DNA of 35,469 nucleotides from Candidatus Actinomarinales bacterium (GCA_004214055.1 SGYT01000007.1:1-35469); one strand, 5' to 3'. Positions 1 to 9,205 are shown, numbered from the stretch's first letter. Made by a program: numbers and translations. The notes: generated from the sequence alone by a model not told the origin.

Positions 1-920
1 CAATTAAAACCTCCATTGTTTAACTTCGCAGTTACAATTTTTCTAGCTTGAAATTTTAGTTCACCTGTACTCCATTTACCTGGGTGAATAATAATTGGAG
101 TGACGTTTCCTAACTCGCTTGAAAATGAAACTGGATTTAATTTCTTCAAGGATTTTAATTTTTTTTCATTATCATTTAATTTTTTACCATAAACAATTAA
201 TTCATAAGTTTCATCCGATCCAGTTAGATGAATATGGTCTATTCCTTTATGCTGAACCATATATTCTGATTCCTCTAATGATCCTTTTGATACAACCATA
301 AAACCTCGTGAGATAAAATTTTTAAAAATTTTCTCATAAACTGGTAGCAAATAATCATTTACCGGATTGAGTTTTAAATATACAACTGATCTCTTAGTAA
401 CCATGTGATATATTACATCTAATAATGGAATGCATGAAACATTACCAGCTCCTAATACTAAAGTAACATTTTGTTCGTGTGAATATCTCATTGCATATCC
501 ACGATATTTTTGAATATCGTTAAATGATAGATTTTTATTAAATTTAACTTCTGCTGAAATAAAAGGGAAAAATACTTTTTCTAAAAAGTTGTTAGGAAAT
601 ACTTTATATGTATTTAATTCTTTATTAAGTAAAGATTCATCTAATGGTTTTTTAACATCTTTGAGAGTGTCAATGTAATATTGCAATCCAAAAACTGAGG
701 CAAAAGGACCTCCTAACCATTCTTCACCTTCCGCTGGCGTATCTGTAACACCTTTATTATCTGATCCAACATTTGCCCAGTAGTAAGCAACACTCTTAAT
801 ATTCTGTATACATTCTTCAAACATGCTGATGAGTTCCGAATTTTGTATTGAAGCGAATTGTTTTGAGTTAATTCTTAATGAATTTATTTTTCTATCTATA
901 TCAATTTTAGTTAATGACAT
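1..920 (-). CDS. Aldehyde dehydrogenase-superfamily protein (acyl-CoA reductase-like), 3' end cut by window edge
   Basis: An uninterrupted minus-strand frame runs from an ATG at 920 to the window edge, giving the first 306 residues. It reads as a divergent ALDH-fold protein: a nucleotide-binding stretch LVLGAGNVSCIPLLD, then IHLTGSDETY, then SSELGNVTPIIIHPG, ending in KLNNGGFN just before the position where the catalytic Cys of this superfamily is expected (off the edge). The family resembles a long actinobacterial 'aldehyde dehydrogenase family protein' of undefined substrate and is also reminiscent of LuxC-type acyl-CoA reductases. The start lies 9 nt after the gcvPB stop, so it is probably co-transcribed with the glycine cleavage genes. 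The fold is fairly secure, but the substrate is unknown and the catalytic Cys could not be seen. Confidence 0.72.
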   Translation of the reverse strand, partial: MSLTKIDIDRKINSLRINSKQFASIQNSELISMFEECIQNIKSVAYYWANVGSDNKGVTDTPAEGEEWLGGPFASVFGLQYYIDTLKDVKKPLDESLLNKELNTYKVFPNNFLEKVFFPFISAEVKFNKNLSFNDIQKYRGYAMRYSHEQNVTLVLGAGNVSCIPLLDVIYHMVTKRSVVYLKLNPVNDYLLPVYEKIFKNFISRGFMVVSKGSLEESEYMVQHKGIDHIHLTGSDETYELIVYGKKLNDNEKKLKSLKKLNPVSFSSELGNVTPIIIHPGKWSTGELKFQARKIVTAKLNNGGFN

Positions 921-929
921 AGTTATATC

Positions 930-2435
930 TTATTCAGTTATTTCCAGAAGTTCAAAATCTCCCCAGTTAACTGTCAGGTGTTTTGCTGGTATTAGCTCAT
1001 TTGGGCGGCCAACTGGTAAATTTTTTGGATAAGTATTTAAATTTTGATTATTTAATTTTAAATCTTCAATAATAATGGATATTGTTTCTGATAAGTCATC
1101 TAGTGTGTCTACAGATTGAGTTTCAGTTGGTTCGAACATTAATGCTTCTTCAACAATTAAAGGGAAGTATATAGTAGGAGAATGAAAGCCTCTATCCAGA
1201 AGTGCTTTACCTACATCATATGCTTTAATTTTATGAGATTTTTTTAAATCTTTAACAGTAGCTACAAATTCATGCATGCAAGGTTTAGCGTATGCAAGTG
1301 GTAATGATTTGGAAATAACAGAAGCTAAATATCTTGCATTTAATACAGCGTAAGATCCTAAATCATCAAGGCCTTCTTTACCAAGTAGTTTCATGTAAGC
1401 AAGTGCACGTAAAGCAACTAAAAAGTTGCCATGATACCCATGCATTCGACCTATAGAGTATTTAGGTTGGTACCAAGAGAATTTATCATCACTCTTCTCA
1501 ACTATTGGTCCAGGTAAATATTCCCTTAAGAAATCCTTTACAGCAACAGGGCCAGATCCTGGTCCACCACCTCCATGAGGAGTAGCAAAAGTTTTATGCA
1601 AATTAGAATGTACTATATCAAATCCCATATCTCCTGGTCTGCAGACTCCAACAATTGCGTTTAAGTTTGCTCCATCATAATAAAGAAGTCCGTCGACACT
1701 ATGTATTATCTTTGATATCTCTAAAATTTCTTCCTCAAATAATCCTCCAGTATTTGGATTAGTTAACATTAAACCAGCCGTTTCATCATTTACTAATGTT
1801 TTCAATTCTTTAACATCGACTAAACCATTAATATCAGTGGATACTTCAACTACATTAAATCCTGCCATTTTTGCAGAAGCAGGATTGGTGCCATGTGCTG
1901 AATCAGGAACAATTATATTTTTCTTATTATTTAAATTTTTTCTTTGTAAATATTCTTTTATTATTAATAGTCCTGTTAATTCTCCAGAGGCTCCAGCTGG
2001 AGGTTGGAAACTAGCATAATCCATTCCAGTAATTTCAATTAAATATTTTTCTAGTATATAAAGAATTTCAAGTATGCCTTGACTTAGGTGAGATGGAGTA
2101 GATGGGTGAATATTTGAAAATCCTGGTAATGAGGCTACCCAGTCAGCAAATCTTGGATTGTATTTCATTGTGCATGATCCTAGAGGATAAAAACCTAAAT
2201 CTACAGCAAAGTTCCTATGTGCTAATCTTGAAAAATGCATTACTAAATCATGTTCTGATACTTCTGGAAGAGGTGCTTTTTCTGTTTTAATAGCTTCATG
2301 CTCAATTACTTCTTCGGGTACATCTAATTTAGGATAATTAAATGCTCTCCTACCAGGCTTTGATAATTCTTTAATAGTAGGTTCTGGCATACCTCCAACT
2401 AATGGTAATGAACTTGCGTTACCTCCACTACTCAT
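930..2435 (-). CDS. gcvPB: Glycine dehydrogenase (decarboxylating) subunit 2
   Basis: This is the C-terminal half of the split P-protein of the glycine cleavage system (501 aa, usual size for the two-subunit form). With subunit 1 it decarboxylates glycine using PLP and passes the aminomethyl group to lipoyl-GcvH in the cytoplasm. The PLP-binding lysine is K281 in HSNLHKTFATPHGGGGPGSG, followed by the glycine-rich loop typical of the family; YPLGSCTMKYNPR near residue 85 and PPAGASGE near 145 are also diagnostic. Its ATG overlaps the gcvPA stop by 8 nt, so translation is probably coupled. The split GcvPA/GcvPB form contrasts with the single long GcvP of most Proteobacteria. Confidence 0.96.
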   Translation of the reverse strand: MSSGGNASSLPLVGGMPEPTIKELSKPGRRAFNYPKLDVPEEVIEHEAIKTEKAPLPEVSEHDLVMHFSRLAHRNFAVDLGFYPLGSCTMKYNPRFADWVASLPGFSNIHPSTPSHLSQGILEILYILEKYLIEITGMDYASFQPPAGASGELTGLLIIKEYLQRKNLNNKKNIIVPDSAHGTNPASAKMAGFNVVEVSTDINGLVDVKELKTLVNDETAGLMLTNPNTGGLFEEEILEISKIIHSVDGLLYYDGANLNAIVGVCRPGDMGFDIVHSNLHKTFATPHGGGGPGSGPVAVKDFLREYLPGPIVEKSDDKFSWYQPKYSIGRMHGYHGNFLVALRALAYMKLLGKEGLDDLGSYAVLNARYLASVISKSLPLAYAKPCMHEFVATVKDLKKSHKIKAYDVGKALLDRGFHSPTIYFPLIVEEALMFEPTETQSVDTLDDLSETISIIIEDLKLNNQNLNTYPKNLPVGRPNELIPAKHLTVNWGDFELLEITE

Positions 2436-3735
2436 CTAAAACCTTCTTTAATGTATTTACATATCTATCAATTTCATCTTTTGTTCTTTTCTCTGTTACA
2501 GCAATTAATATTTGATTATTACTATATTTTATTCCAGCTAAATAACCATCATCAGCCATTTTGTCTATAACAATGTCTACATCCTTTTCTGTTTTTATTA
2601 AAAATTCTCGTATTGATGTATCTTTATTCAATACTTCTATGTTTTCTTCAATAAGTTTATTCTTCATATAATTGGCTTTCTGCATGGCTTGGAAACCCAT
2701 TGTGTATATACCTTCTGGACCAAGCCAACATAAATGTATTGCAGATCCAATTGCATTTAATGTTTGATTTGTACATATGTTAGAAGATGCTTTTTCTCTT
2801 CTAATGTCTTGTTCTCTAGCTCTTAATGTCATTACGTATGTTTTTATATTGTTGCTGTCTCGTGATTCGCCAATAATTCTACCCGGTACAAGTCTTGCAA
2901 ATTCTTTTTTTGTAGCAAACCAACCTACTGTTGGTCCGCCAAATGATAATGGCGTTCCAATTGACTGACCTTCTGCAACAACGATGTCAAATCCCATATT
3001 CCCAGGAGTTTTTAAAATACCCAGAAGTGTAGGATCTACATAACAAATTGTAACTATACCTTTACTTTTAGCTTTAGTAACAAGCTCAGTTAGATCCTCA
3101 GCAGTTCCTTCAAAGTGAGGATAGCTTACAACAAAAGCTGCATCTGTATCTTTAAATTTATAATCTTTTGGAAATTTATAATCAATTAAATCGATATATT
3201 TAATTTTAAATTTTTCATTATCAATTAATGTGTTTACAACTTCTTTAGAGTTTGGATGAAAACCGCTAGAAATTACAACTTCATCTCTTTTTGTTTTATT
3301 TATAGCTACTGATATTGCTTCAGCTATTGATGTTGCGCCGTCATACAGTGAAGCATTTGCTAGTTCCATTTCTGTTAAATCACAAACTAATGATTGAAAT
3401 TCAAATAATGCTTGTAGTACTCCTTGGGATATTTCTGCTTGATAGGGAGTGTATGATGTCATAAACTCAGGTCTCATTGTTAAAGTTTTTACTGTGTGTG
3501 GTAGATATACGTCATAATGACCACCTCCAGCAAAACAAATTAAATTTTCTTTATTTTTTTTTGAAATGGATTCGAAATATTCAATAGCTTCTAACTCAGA
3601 AATTGAATCAGGTAGATTAACACCGTTTTCCAATATTAATTCTTTTGGTAGATGACTAAAAAGTTCAGATAAAGAATTAATAGATAATTCATTAAAAACT
3701 TTTTTTAAATCTATATCAGAATGTGGAACAAACAT
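2428..3735 (-). CDS. gcvPA: Glycine dehydrogenase (decarboxylating) subunit 1
   Basis: N-terminal half of the split P-protein (435 aa). The family signature is present: FAGGGHYDVYLPHTV near residue 70, TSYTPYQAEISQGVLQALFE near 95, and DVVVAEGQS-like and LSFGGPTVGWFA segments near 255-275. It pairs with the PLP-carrying GcvPB to form the active glycine decarboxylase. The ATG shares one base with the gcvT stop (TAATG), and its own stop overlaps gcvPB, giving the order gcvH-gcvT-gcvPA-gcvPB with no spacers. The whole glycine cleavage machinery except the shared L-protein (lipoamide dehydrogenase) is therefore encoded here in one operon. Confidence 0.96.
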   Translation of the reverse strand: MFVPHSDIDLKKVFNELSINSLSELFSHLPKELILENGVNLPDSISELEAIEYFESISKKNKENLICFAGGGHYDVYLPHTVKTLTMRPEFMTSYTPYQAEISQGVLQALFEFQSLVCDLTEMELANASLYDGATSIAEAISVAINKTKRDEVVISSGFHPNSKEVVNTLIDNEKFKIKYIDLIDYKFPKDYKFKDTDAAFVVSYPHFEGTAEDLTELVTKAKSKGIVTICYVDPTLLGILKTPGNMGFDIVVAEGQSIGTPLSFGGPTVGWFATKKEFARLVPGRIIGESRDSNNIKTYVMTLRAREQDIRREKASSNICTNQTLNAIGSAIHLCWLGPEGIYTMGFQAMQKANYMKNKLIEENIEVLNKDTSIREFLIKTEKDVDIVIDKMADDGYLAGIKYSNNQILIAVTEKRTKDEIDRYVNTLKKVLDE

Positions 3736-4757
3736 TAGCTTAAAAACCTTTTATTAATTATATTTCCTTCTATAAAGTTACCACGAATATCAAACTCTAT
3801 TAAATCAGATTCTGGGTTACTGTCAAACAATGCATAGCCTATTGATTTTTCTAAGATTGGTGAATAGTTTCCAGATGTTACTACCCCATTAATATTATTA
3901 TTTTTAACTTTTGTTCCTGTTCTAGCAATTTTTTTAGAATTAATAATAAACTTTTTTAAAATTTTATGTTTTCCATTATTTAGTTCATCTTCAATTTTGT
4001 CTTTACCTAAATAATCTTCTTTATTGGTAAGAACCCATTTCAAATTAGCTTCAATTGGTGAAATTTCTTCTGATAATTCAAAACCATACAATGGAAGTGA
4101 CGCTTCTAGTCTTAATGTATCACGTGATCCAAGCCCACATGGATTAATATTTTTATCATTAATATATTTCATAACTTCATTAAGTTTTGAATTATTAAAC
4201 ATAATTTCAAAACCATCTTCACCTGTGTATCCTGTTCTTGCATATATGTAATTACCATTATCAATAGCTGAAAAACGAGCTGGCGAATCTATTAAATTAT
4301 TCATTAATTTTTCTGAATCTGGACCCTGTATGGCAATTAAACATGTGTCGAATGTCTGGTCGTCGAATTTTATACCATTAATATTGAGATGCTTAGAAAT
4401 CTTTTCTCTATTGCTAGCGTTACAAATCAATACTAATTTTTCTTCAAATTTCCAAAATATTACATCGTCTAATGATTTTCCATTTTTATTAGTAAATATT
4501 GTGTATAAAGCTTTTGAGTTATCTAAATTTATAATATCAGAACAAATTAGCTTACTTATATTATCTATTTCATCGATATTAATTATTAATCTACCCATAT
4601 GAGATACATCAAAAAAACCGCAACTATTTCTAACATAATTATGCTCTTTCAAAGTTCCATCATATGAAAAAGGCATTTCCCATCCGGCAAAATCTATTAA
4701 CTTTGATTTTTGTTCTAAATGATATTTATATAGCTGAGTAGTAAGAAGCTTGTCCAT
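3735..4757 (-). CDS. gcvT: Aminomethyltransferase (glycine cleavage T-protein)
   Basis: T-protein releases ammonia from aminomethyl-lipoyl-GcvH and forms 5,10-methylene-tetrahydrofolate. The 340-aa protein has the family landmarks: DFAGWEMPFSYDG near residues 22-34, FFDVSHMGR near 48-56, ARTGYTGEDGFEI near 175 and LGSRDTLRLEASLPLYGFEL near 210-230. It is slightly shorter than many GcvT proteins (about 360-370 aa), in line with the compact genes around it. The ATG overlaps the gcvH stop by one base (TAATG), and its stop overlaps the gcvPA start in the same way. Free-standing YgfZ-like GcvT relatives lack this full context, so the assignment is firm. Confidence 0.95.
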   Translation of the reverse strand: MDKLLTTQLYKYHLEQKSKLIDFAGWEMPFSYDGTLKEHNYVRNSCGFFDVSHMGRLIINIDEIDNISKLICSDIINLDNSKALYTIFTNKNGKSLDDVIFWKFEEKLVLICNASNREKISKHLNINGIKFDDQTFDTCLIAIQGPDSEKLMNNLIDSPARFSAIDNGNYIYARTGYTGEDGFEIMFNNSKLNEVMKYINDKNINPCGLGSRDTLRLEASLPLYGFELSEEISPIEANLKWVLTNKEDYLGKDKIEDELNNGKHKILKKFIINSKKIARTGTKVKNNNINGVVTSGNYSPILEKSIGYALFDSNPESDLIEFDIRGNFIEGNIINKRFLS

Positions 4758-5119
4758 TAAGAGATAAACGACTCATATTCTTGATAGCTCATTCCAATGT
4801 TTTCTAATTCCTTAATTGTCCCTTTTATGATCCATCCATCACCACATGGATCGCTGTTAATAAGTTCTGGTTCAGAGTCTAATTTATTATTGACTTCAGA
4901 TATCGTTATATCCATGGGTGCATAAACTTCTGCGACTGTTTTTGTTGCTTCAACTTCTACCATACCTTCTCCTTTTGAAAAGGTTTCATCAACTGATGGT
5001 AATGTTACAAATACTATGTCACCTAATTCACTTTGAGCAAAGTCAGAGATCCCAACAGTGATTTCATTATCATTAATTGAGAACCATTCATGAGTTTCTA
5101 GATACTTTTTCTCTGTCAC
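4757..5119 (-). CDS. gcvH: Glycine cleavage system H protein
   Basis: Lipoyl carrier protein of 120 aa, close to the usual 125-130 aa. The start MTEKKYLETHEWF and the region EVEATKTVAEVYAP are characteristic; K60 in EATKT is the predicted lipoylation site. The typical ending WIIKGTIKE...MSYQEYESFI is also present. It shuttles intermediates between P-, T- and L-proteins. It is the first gcv gene in the transcript direction. Only 9 nt separate it from the upstream SDR gene, which leaves no room for a glycine riboswitch, so any glycine control must act further upstream. Confidence 0.95.
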   Translation of the reverse strand: MTEKKYLETHEWFSINDNEITVGISDFAQSELGDIVFVTLPSVDETFSKGEGMVEVEATKTVAEVYAPMDITISEVNNKLDSEPELINSDPCGDGWIIKGTIKELENIGMSYQEYESFIS

Positions 5120-5128
5120 TATTGTCTC

Positions 5129-5842
5129 CTATCTTGGTTTAATTTTAGATAAACCACCATCAATGTTTATAGTTTGTCCAGTTATCCATTCTGATTCATC
5201 AGACAATAACAACCTTACAACAGGAAGTATATCATTATATGTCCCAATTTTGGGAATTGGATGCATAGATTTGGAAATTTCTACAGCTTGTTCACTTGAT
5301 AATATTTTGTTGCTCATATTTGACTTCATAATACTTGGAGCTATAGCATTAATTCTTAAATTATCTTTTGAATATGAAGCTGCAGAAGATCTTACAAATC
5401 CTTCAATACCTGATTTTGCTGCACTAATTAATTCATGGTTTGATAACCCTAATGAAGCTGCAACTGATGAAAAAAATATTGCTGACCCATTCTTCATCCG
5501 TTTAGCAAAAGTGCTTAAAAGATAATATGAGGAAAATAGATTAGTATTGATAATTTTATAAAATTCATCAATTGAAGTTCCATGAAGTGGCTTTATTAAT
5601 ACTGAACCAATGCAATTTACTAATCCTTTTATTTCTATCTCAGAGTTAATCACATTTTTAAATTCTCTCTGAGGAATAGGATTATTTAAATCAAGTAATG
5701 CATAACTGCAATTATATTTATTAGACATACTTTCGATTTTTTCTTTATCTCTACCAATTAAAAAGATTTTATTGTTTTTAGATAAATCTTCTGCAATAGC
5801 ACTACCTAAAACGCCAGTTGCTCCTGCTACTATATAAACCAT
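5129..5842 (-). CDS. SDR-fold NAD(P)-dependent oxidoreductase lacking the usual catalytic Tyr
   Basis: A 237-aa short-chain dehydrogenase/reductase with an N-terminal Rossmann motif GATGVLGSAIA (residues 7-17), a catalytic-type Ser in IFFSSVAAS and the C-terminal WITGQTINIDGG typical of 3-oxoacyl-ACP-reductase-like SDRs. In the YxxxK active site the Lys is present (ISAAK), but the Tyr position is occupied by Ile. Related SDRs with a His/Ile-rich version of this segment (NHxxIxAAK) exist from memory, so this is probably a real subfamily and not a sequencing error. It lies 9 nt upstream of gcvH in the same operon. The substrate is unknown, and dehydrogenase activity should not be assumed. Confidence 0.82.
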   Translation of the reverse strand: MVYIVAGATGVLGSAIAEDLSKNNKIFLIGRDKEKIESMSNKYNCSYALLDLNNPIPQREFKNVINSEIEIKGLVNCIGSVLIKPLHGTSIDEFYKIINTNLFSSYYLLSTFAKRMKNGSAIFFSSVAASLGLSNHELISAAKSGIEGFVRSSAASYSKDNLRINAIAPSIMKSNMSNKILSSEQAVEISKSMHPIPKIGTYNDILPVVRLLLSDESEWITGQTINIDGGLSKIKPR

Positions 5843-5867
5843 TTTTTTATTTTAAATTAGATATCAA

Positions 5868-7136
5868 TTAATAAGAAAAAATATTAGTGTTAGAAATTGC
5901 CCCAAACCATTTAGCTGATTTGTGTGGTTTTCTTTCATATGTTGATTTATCAATTTCAACCAAACCAAAATTCATTTGATAACCCAAATCCCATTCAAAA
6001 TTATCTAACAAAGACCAATATAAATACCCTATCACTTTTTCGTTATCTGTAACATACTTATGAATATCTTTTAACACATCAGAAACAAACTCTATCCTCT
6101 CATCGTCATTATCTGTAGCTATACCATTTTCTGTTATAAAAATATCTTTATTTGGATACATATTATGTATTCGTTTTAAGTTATATAAAACAGCCTGTGG
6201 TCTGTACTCATAACCCATTTTTGTAATTCTTGTATCTTTATCTATACGTCCGTTTCTTCCAGCAAATATTTGAAGAATTCTTGGTAATATATATTTTCTT
6301 ATAAATTTTATGTTTAACAAAACTGGTGTAAAAACTTTTAATAGAATGCTTTGTGGGATTCTTACAATTGTATATGTTTGCAATCCAATAAAGTCATCAT
6401 CTAAAGAGGCCTCTAGAAATTTATCTTCAAGGTGGTATTTAATATATTTCTTTAATTCATTTTCATCAGCATCTTCCCATTCTTGCAGTGCATGCGTCAT
6501 TCCCACTTTAGAATTATTATTATGTTTTTTTATTGTTTGTAAGGCTTCTTTATGAGCATTGATTACATTGGAAGAACTTTTAATAAAAACATCTTCGTTA
6601 GCTATACCAGGTGGGAATTTGTTAGTTGAGAAGTATCCAAAAAAAGTAAATATTCCTGGTTCGTTAATGGTATTAAAGTAAGTAATCTCTTTCGGTAGTG
6701 AATTCATCATCATATCAACATAATTATTAAAATATTCTACAACTTTGGGATTTGCCCACGAACCTTCTTTAAATACCCACTCTGGAGTTGTGAAGTGATG
6801 AAAAGTAATTATTGGTTCAATATTATATTCAATAAGCTTTTGAGTTTTTTTTACATAATGTTCAATTGCATTCTGATCAAACTTATTTTTATGAGGTTCT
6901 ACTCTGCTCCATTCAATAGAAAATCTAAAAGCTTTTATTCCTAGTTTCTTTAAAAGCTTTATATCTTCATCAACTAACTCATAGTGTTTACAAGCTTCAG
7001 CGCATATTTCTTGACATTTAGAATTTTTATTTCTTTCCCATATTGTCCAGTCGTTGTTATATATACCACCTTCAACTTGGTACGAAGCTACAGCTGTACC
7101 AAAAATAAAATCTTTTGGAAAAATTTTAGTTACCAT
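5868..7136 (-). CDS. Glycoside hydrolase family 1 (beta-glucosidase-like)
   Basis: A 422-aa retaining GH1 enzyme. It starts PKDFIFGTAVASYQVEG, the classic N-terminal signature. The acid/base Glu is E159 in NTINEPG, the nucleophile is E336 in FITENG, and YWSLLDNFEW is near the C-terminus. No signal peptide is visible, so hydrolysis of small beta-glycosides in the cytoplasm is likely. I chose the ATG at 7136, where ATGGTAACTAA overlaps the DoxX-like stop by 11 nt; the in-frame extension to 7160 adds only a hydrophobic stretch read from the neighbouring gene. GH1 also contains 6-phospho-glucosidases, and the exact sugar cannot be told from sequence. There are no sugar transporter genes alongside. 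Confidence 0.9.
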   Translation of the reverse strand: MVTKIFPKDFIFGTAVASYQVEGGIYNNDWTIWERNKNSKCQEICAEACKHYELVDEDIKLLKKLGIKAFRFSIEWSRVEPHKNKFDQNAIEHYVKKTQKLIEYNIEPIITFHHFTTPEWVFKEGSWANPKVVEYFNNYVDMMMNSLPKEITYFNTINEPGIFTFFGYFSTNKFPPGIANEDVFIKSSSNVINAHKEALQTIKKHNNNSKVGMTHALQEWEDADENELKKYIKYHLEDKFLEASLDDDFIGLQTYTIVRIPQSILLKVFTPVLLNIKFIRKYILPRILQIFAGRNGRIDKDTRITKMGYEYRPQAVLYNLKRIHNMYPNKDIFITENGIATDNDDERIEFVSDVLKDIHKYVTDNEKVIGYLYWSLLDNFEWDLGYQMNFGLVEIDKSTYERKPHKSAKWFGAISNTNIFSY

Positions 7137-7527
7137 ATTTATAAATAATATAAGTAACATAAATTAATGCAATCTGTAGAAAAAATCTAAAAGTATGTTG
7201 ATAATTATTAAAATAATTTCTGCCGTAAGGTAAGTTATTTATCCAAACATGTAAATTACCTAGATATAAGATAATAATAAAAAATATCATTATTAAAGCT
7301 GCCGTAGATCGATATTTCGTTAATAGAAAAATTGGAATAATAATTTCTAATAAACCAACGAGCTTATGCGTAAAATTAGGAAATGGTATATATGATGGAA
7401 CAATATTCTCGTAGAATGAAGGATGTCGAAAATGATTAATTCCTGCATATACAAAAAATACTATATACACAAAAGTAATTATTCTTACTATATCCAATTT
7501 TTTGATTTTTCTATTGCCTTTGACCAC
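7126..7527 (-). CDS. DoxX-like integral membrane protein
   Basis: A small membrane protein (about 133 aa) with four predicted hydrophobic segments: IITFVYIVFFVYAGINHF, LVGLLEIIIPIFLL, ALIMIFFIIILYLGNLHVW and FFLQIALIYVTYIIY. The AGINHFRHPSFYENIVPSYIPFP segment and the four-helix layout match the DoxX/DoxD-like family, whose biochemical role is poorly defined. The start is uncertain. A GTG at 7527 gives a 40-nt overlap with glpK, while a TTG at 7497 would give a tight 10-nt overlap with the glpK stop. Both ends overlap neighbours (glpK upstream, GH1 downstream), so it is translated as part of the operon. Confidence 0.75.
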   Translation of the reverse strand: MVKGNRKIKKLDIVRIITFVYIVFFVYAGINHFRHPSFYENIVPSYIPFPNFTHKLVGLLEIIIPIFLLTKYRSTAALIMIFFIIILYLGNLHVWINNLPYGRNYFNNYQHTFRFFLQIALIYVTYIIYKYGN

Positions 7528-8954
7528 ATATCTATATAATTATTTCTCTTATCAATACTAATATTTGGACTCCATGTATTAGAAATTTTTTGTTCAATTT
7601 TTAATTCATTTATTTCGATACCTTTAAGAAATATATAAGAAGCAAGCCCTGCGCCATAAGCTGTTATTTCTTTTATGTTTTTTGCTATTAAATTCTTATT
7701 AAATATATCTGATTGAAATTGCATAAGTAAATTATTAACAATCATTCCACCATCTACTTTGATTTCATTAAATTCTATACCTATATCTTTTTCCATTGAA
7801 TCTATCAGTTCATAACTTTGATATGCAACACTTTCTAAAACAGCTCTAGCAATATGATTTTTATTAGAAAATCTTGAAAGTCCGACTAAAATTCCCCTTG
7901 CTGTTGGATCCCAATGTGGAGAAAATAAACCTGAAAATGCAGGTACAAAATAAACTCCCCCATTATCTTTTTCCTGTAGAGCAAATCTTTCTATTTCATC
8001 ACTAGTATTAATTAAATTTAAGTTATCTCTTAACCATTGGACTCCAGCGCCTGCAATTGCAACTGAACCTTCTATTGCGTAATTAGCTTCATTATCACCA
8101 TATTTATAAGCGACTGTTGTAAGTAGTCCATTATTTGAATAGATAATTTCAGTACCAGTATTTGTTAAAGCAAAACAACCTGTACCATATGTGTTTTTTA
8201 CAGACCCTCTATTGAAACATTGCTGTCCAAATAATGATGCTTGTTGGTCTCCAAGTACAGCTGTTATTGGCACATTATTTAATATATTCTTACAGTTACC
8301 AAAATTACTTAATGAAGGTTTTATTTCAGGTAAAGAATCAATTGGAATATTATATTCATTCAATATTCTTTCATTCCAATTTAAGGACTCTAGATCAAAT
8401 AATAAAGTACGACTTGCGTTTGTAACATCAGTTTGTAATGATTCATTAAGTTTATATATCAGCCAAGAATCAACTGTTCCAAATATTACATCATTATTTT
8501 CTAATGACTTTTTAACGTCTGGAACATTTTTCATTAACCATATTATTTTGCTTAATGAAAAATATGTTGCTATTGGTAACCCTGTTTTTTTAAATTCTTG
8601 TTCTAATTCATTATTATTTATAATTTCATTACAAATATCTTGGGTTCTTGTATCTTGCCAAACTAAAGCATTATAAAGAGGTTTGCCAGTTGACTTAGAC
8701 CATGCAATTGTAGTTTCACGTTGATTAGTTATACCTACAGATATTATCTTCTTAACATCAACTCTTGTTAATACGGAATTTATACAATTAACTACACTGT
8801 TCCATATTTCCTCTGGGTTGTGCTCAACACTATATTGATCAGGCAAATATTGAGTGAATTCTTCTTGATGTTGATCAATTACATGTCCGTCTTCATCAAA
8901 AACTATAAACCTGGTACTTGTTGTTCCTTGATCTATAGCTGAAAAGTAATTCAT
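7488..8954 (-). CDS. glpK: Glycerol kinase
   Basis: A 488-aa FGGY-family kinase that phosphorylates glycerol to glycerol 3-phosphate with ATP. The phosphate-binding motif DQGTTSTR is at residues 8-15. Diagnostic GlpK segments follow: QRETTIAWSKSTGKPLYNALVWQDTR split over residues 78-103, and YFVPAFSGLFSPHWDPTARG in the second domain, with TYGTGCF and KVDGGM conserved. It is the first gene of the minus-strand operon that continues through DoxX, GH1, SDR and gcv. Neither glpF nor glpD is in view. Xylulokinase or another FGGY member is unlikely given the specific WQDTRT and SPHWDP motifs. Confidence 0.95.
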   Translation of the reverse strand: MNYFSAIDQGTTSTRFIVFDEDGHVIDQHQEEFTQYLPDQYSVEHNPEEIWNSVVNCINSVLTRVDVKKIISVGITNQRETTIAWSKSTGKPLYNALVWQDTRTQDICNEIINNNELEQEFKKTGLPIATYFSLSKIIWLMKNVPDVKKSLENNDVIFGTVDSWLIYKLNESLQTDVTNASRTLLFDLESLNWNERILNEYNIPIDSLPEIKPSLSNFGNCKNILNNVPITAVLGDQQASLFGQQCFNRGSVKNTYGTGCFALTNTGTEIIYSNNGLLTTVAYKYGDNEANYAIEGSVAIAGAGVQWLRDNLNLINTSDEIERFALQEKDNGGVYFVPAFSGLFSPHWDPTARGILVGLSRFSNKNHIARAVLESVAYQSYELIDSMEKDIGIEFNEIKVDGGMIVNNLLMQFQSDIFNKNLIAKNIKEITAYGAGLASYIFLKGIEINELKIEQKISNTWSPNISIDKRNNYIDMWSKAIEKSKNWI

Positions 8955-9205
8955 ATTTATATTTTAAATAATTACTTTTTAATAACCCTTTATATTAAAT
9001 GTTTTTATTTTATTATAAGATTTATATTTGTCAGTATTTTTAACAAGTAGATATGATACATTCATCTTCTTCAAATAATATAGTACTTATGCCAATACCA
9101 GACAGCAATCCTTGTATTGTTCTTGAGATTACTATTTGTATCATTATTCCTAATTAATCGTTATTATCAAACAAATATGTATATAGTTCTACAGGATTTT
9201 ATCGA
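8955..9205. other. Divergent intergenic region between glpK and the TauE-like gene
   Basis: AT-rich spacer between two outward-facing genes. On the minus strand a TATAAT hexamer (plus-strand 9012-9017) lies about 58 nt before the glpK ATG and could be a -10 box, but no convincing -35 sits at the right distance. A 34-codon frame exists on each strand around 9045-9160; neither has a clear ribosome-binding site or a recognisable product. I found no stable hairpin or operator-like palindrome. Confidence 0.3.

Noticed and set aside
823-2290. Plus-strand open frames lying over gcvPB and the ALDH-like gene
   Set aside because: They are antisense shadows of well-supported minus-strand genes and have no start signals or family features.
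5120-5128. Glycine riboswitch directly upstream of gcvH
   Set aside because: Only 9 nt separate gcvH from the SDR stop codon, so there is no room, and no tandem aptamer-like structure was seen upstream of glpK.
9045-9160. Tiny 34-codon frames on both strands in the glpK-TauE gap
   Set aside because: No ribosome-binding site, no recognisable product, and equally good frames on opposite strands suggest chance.
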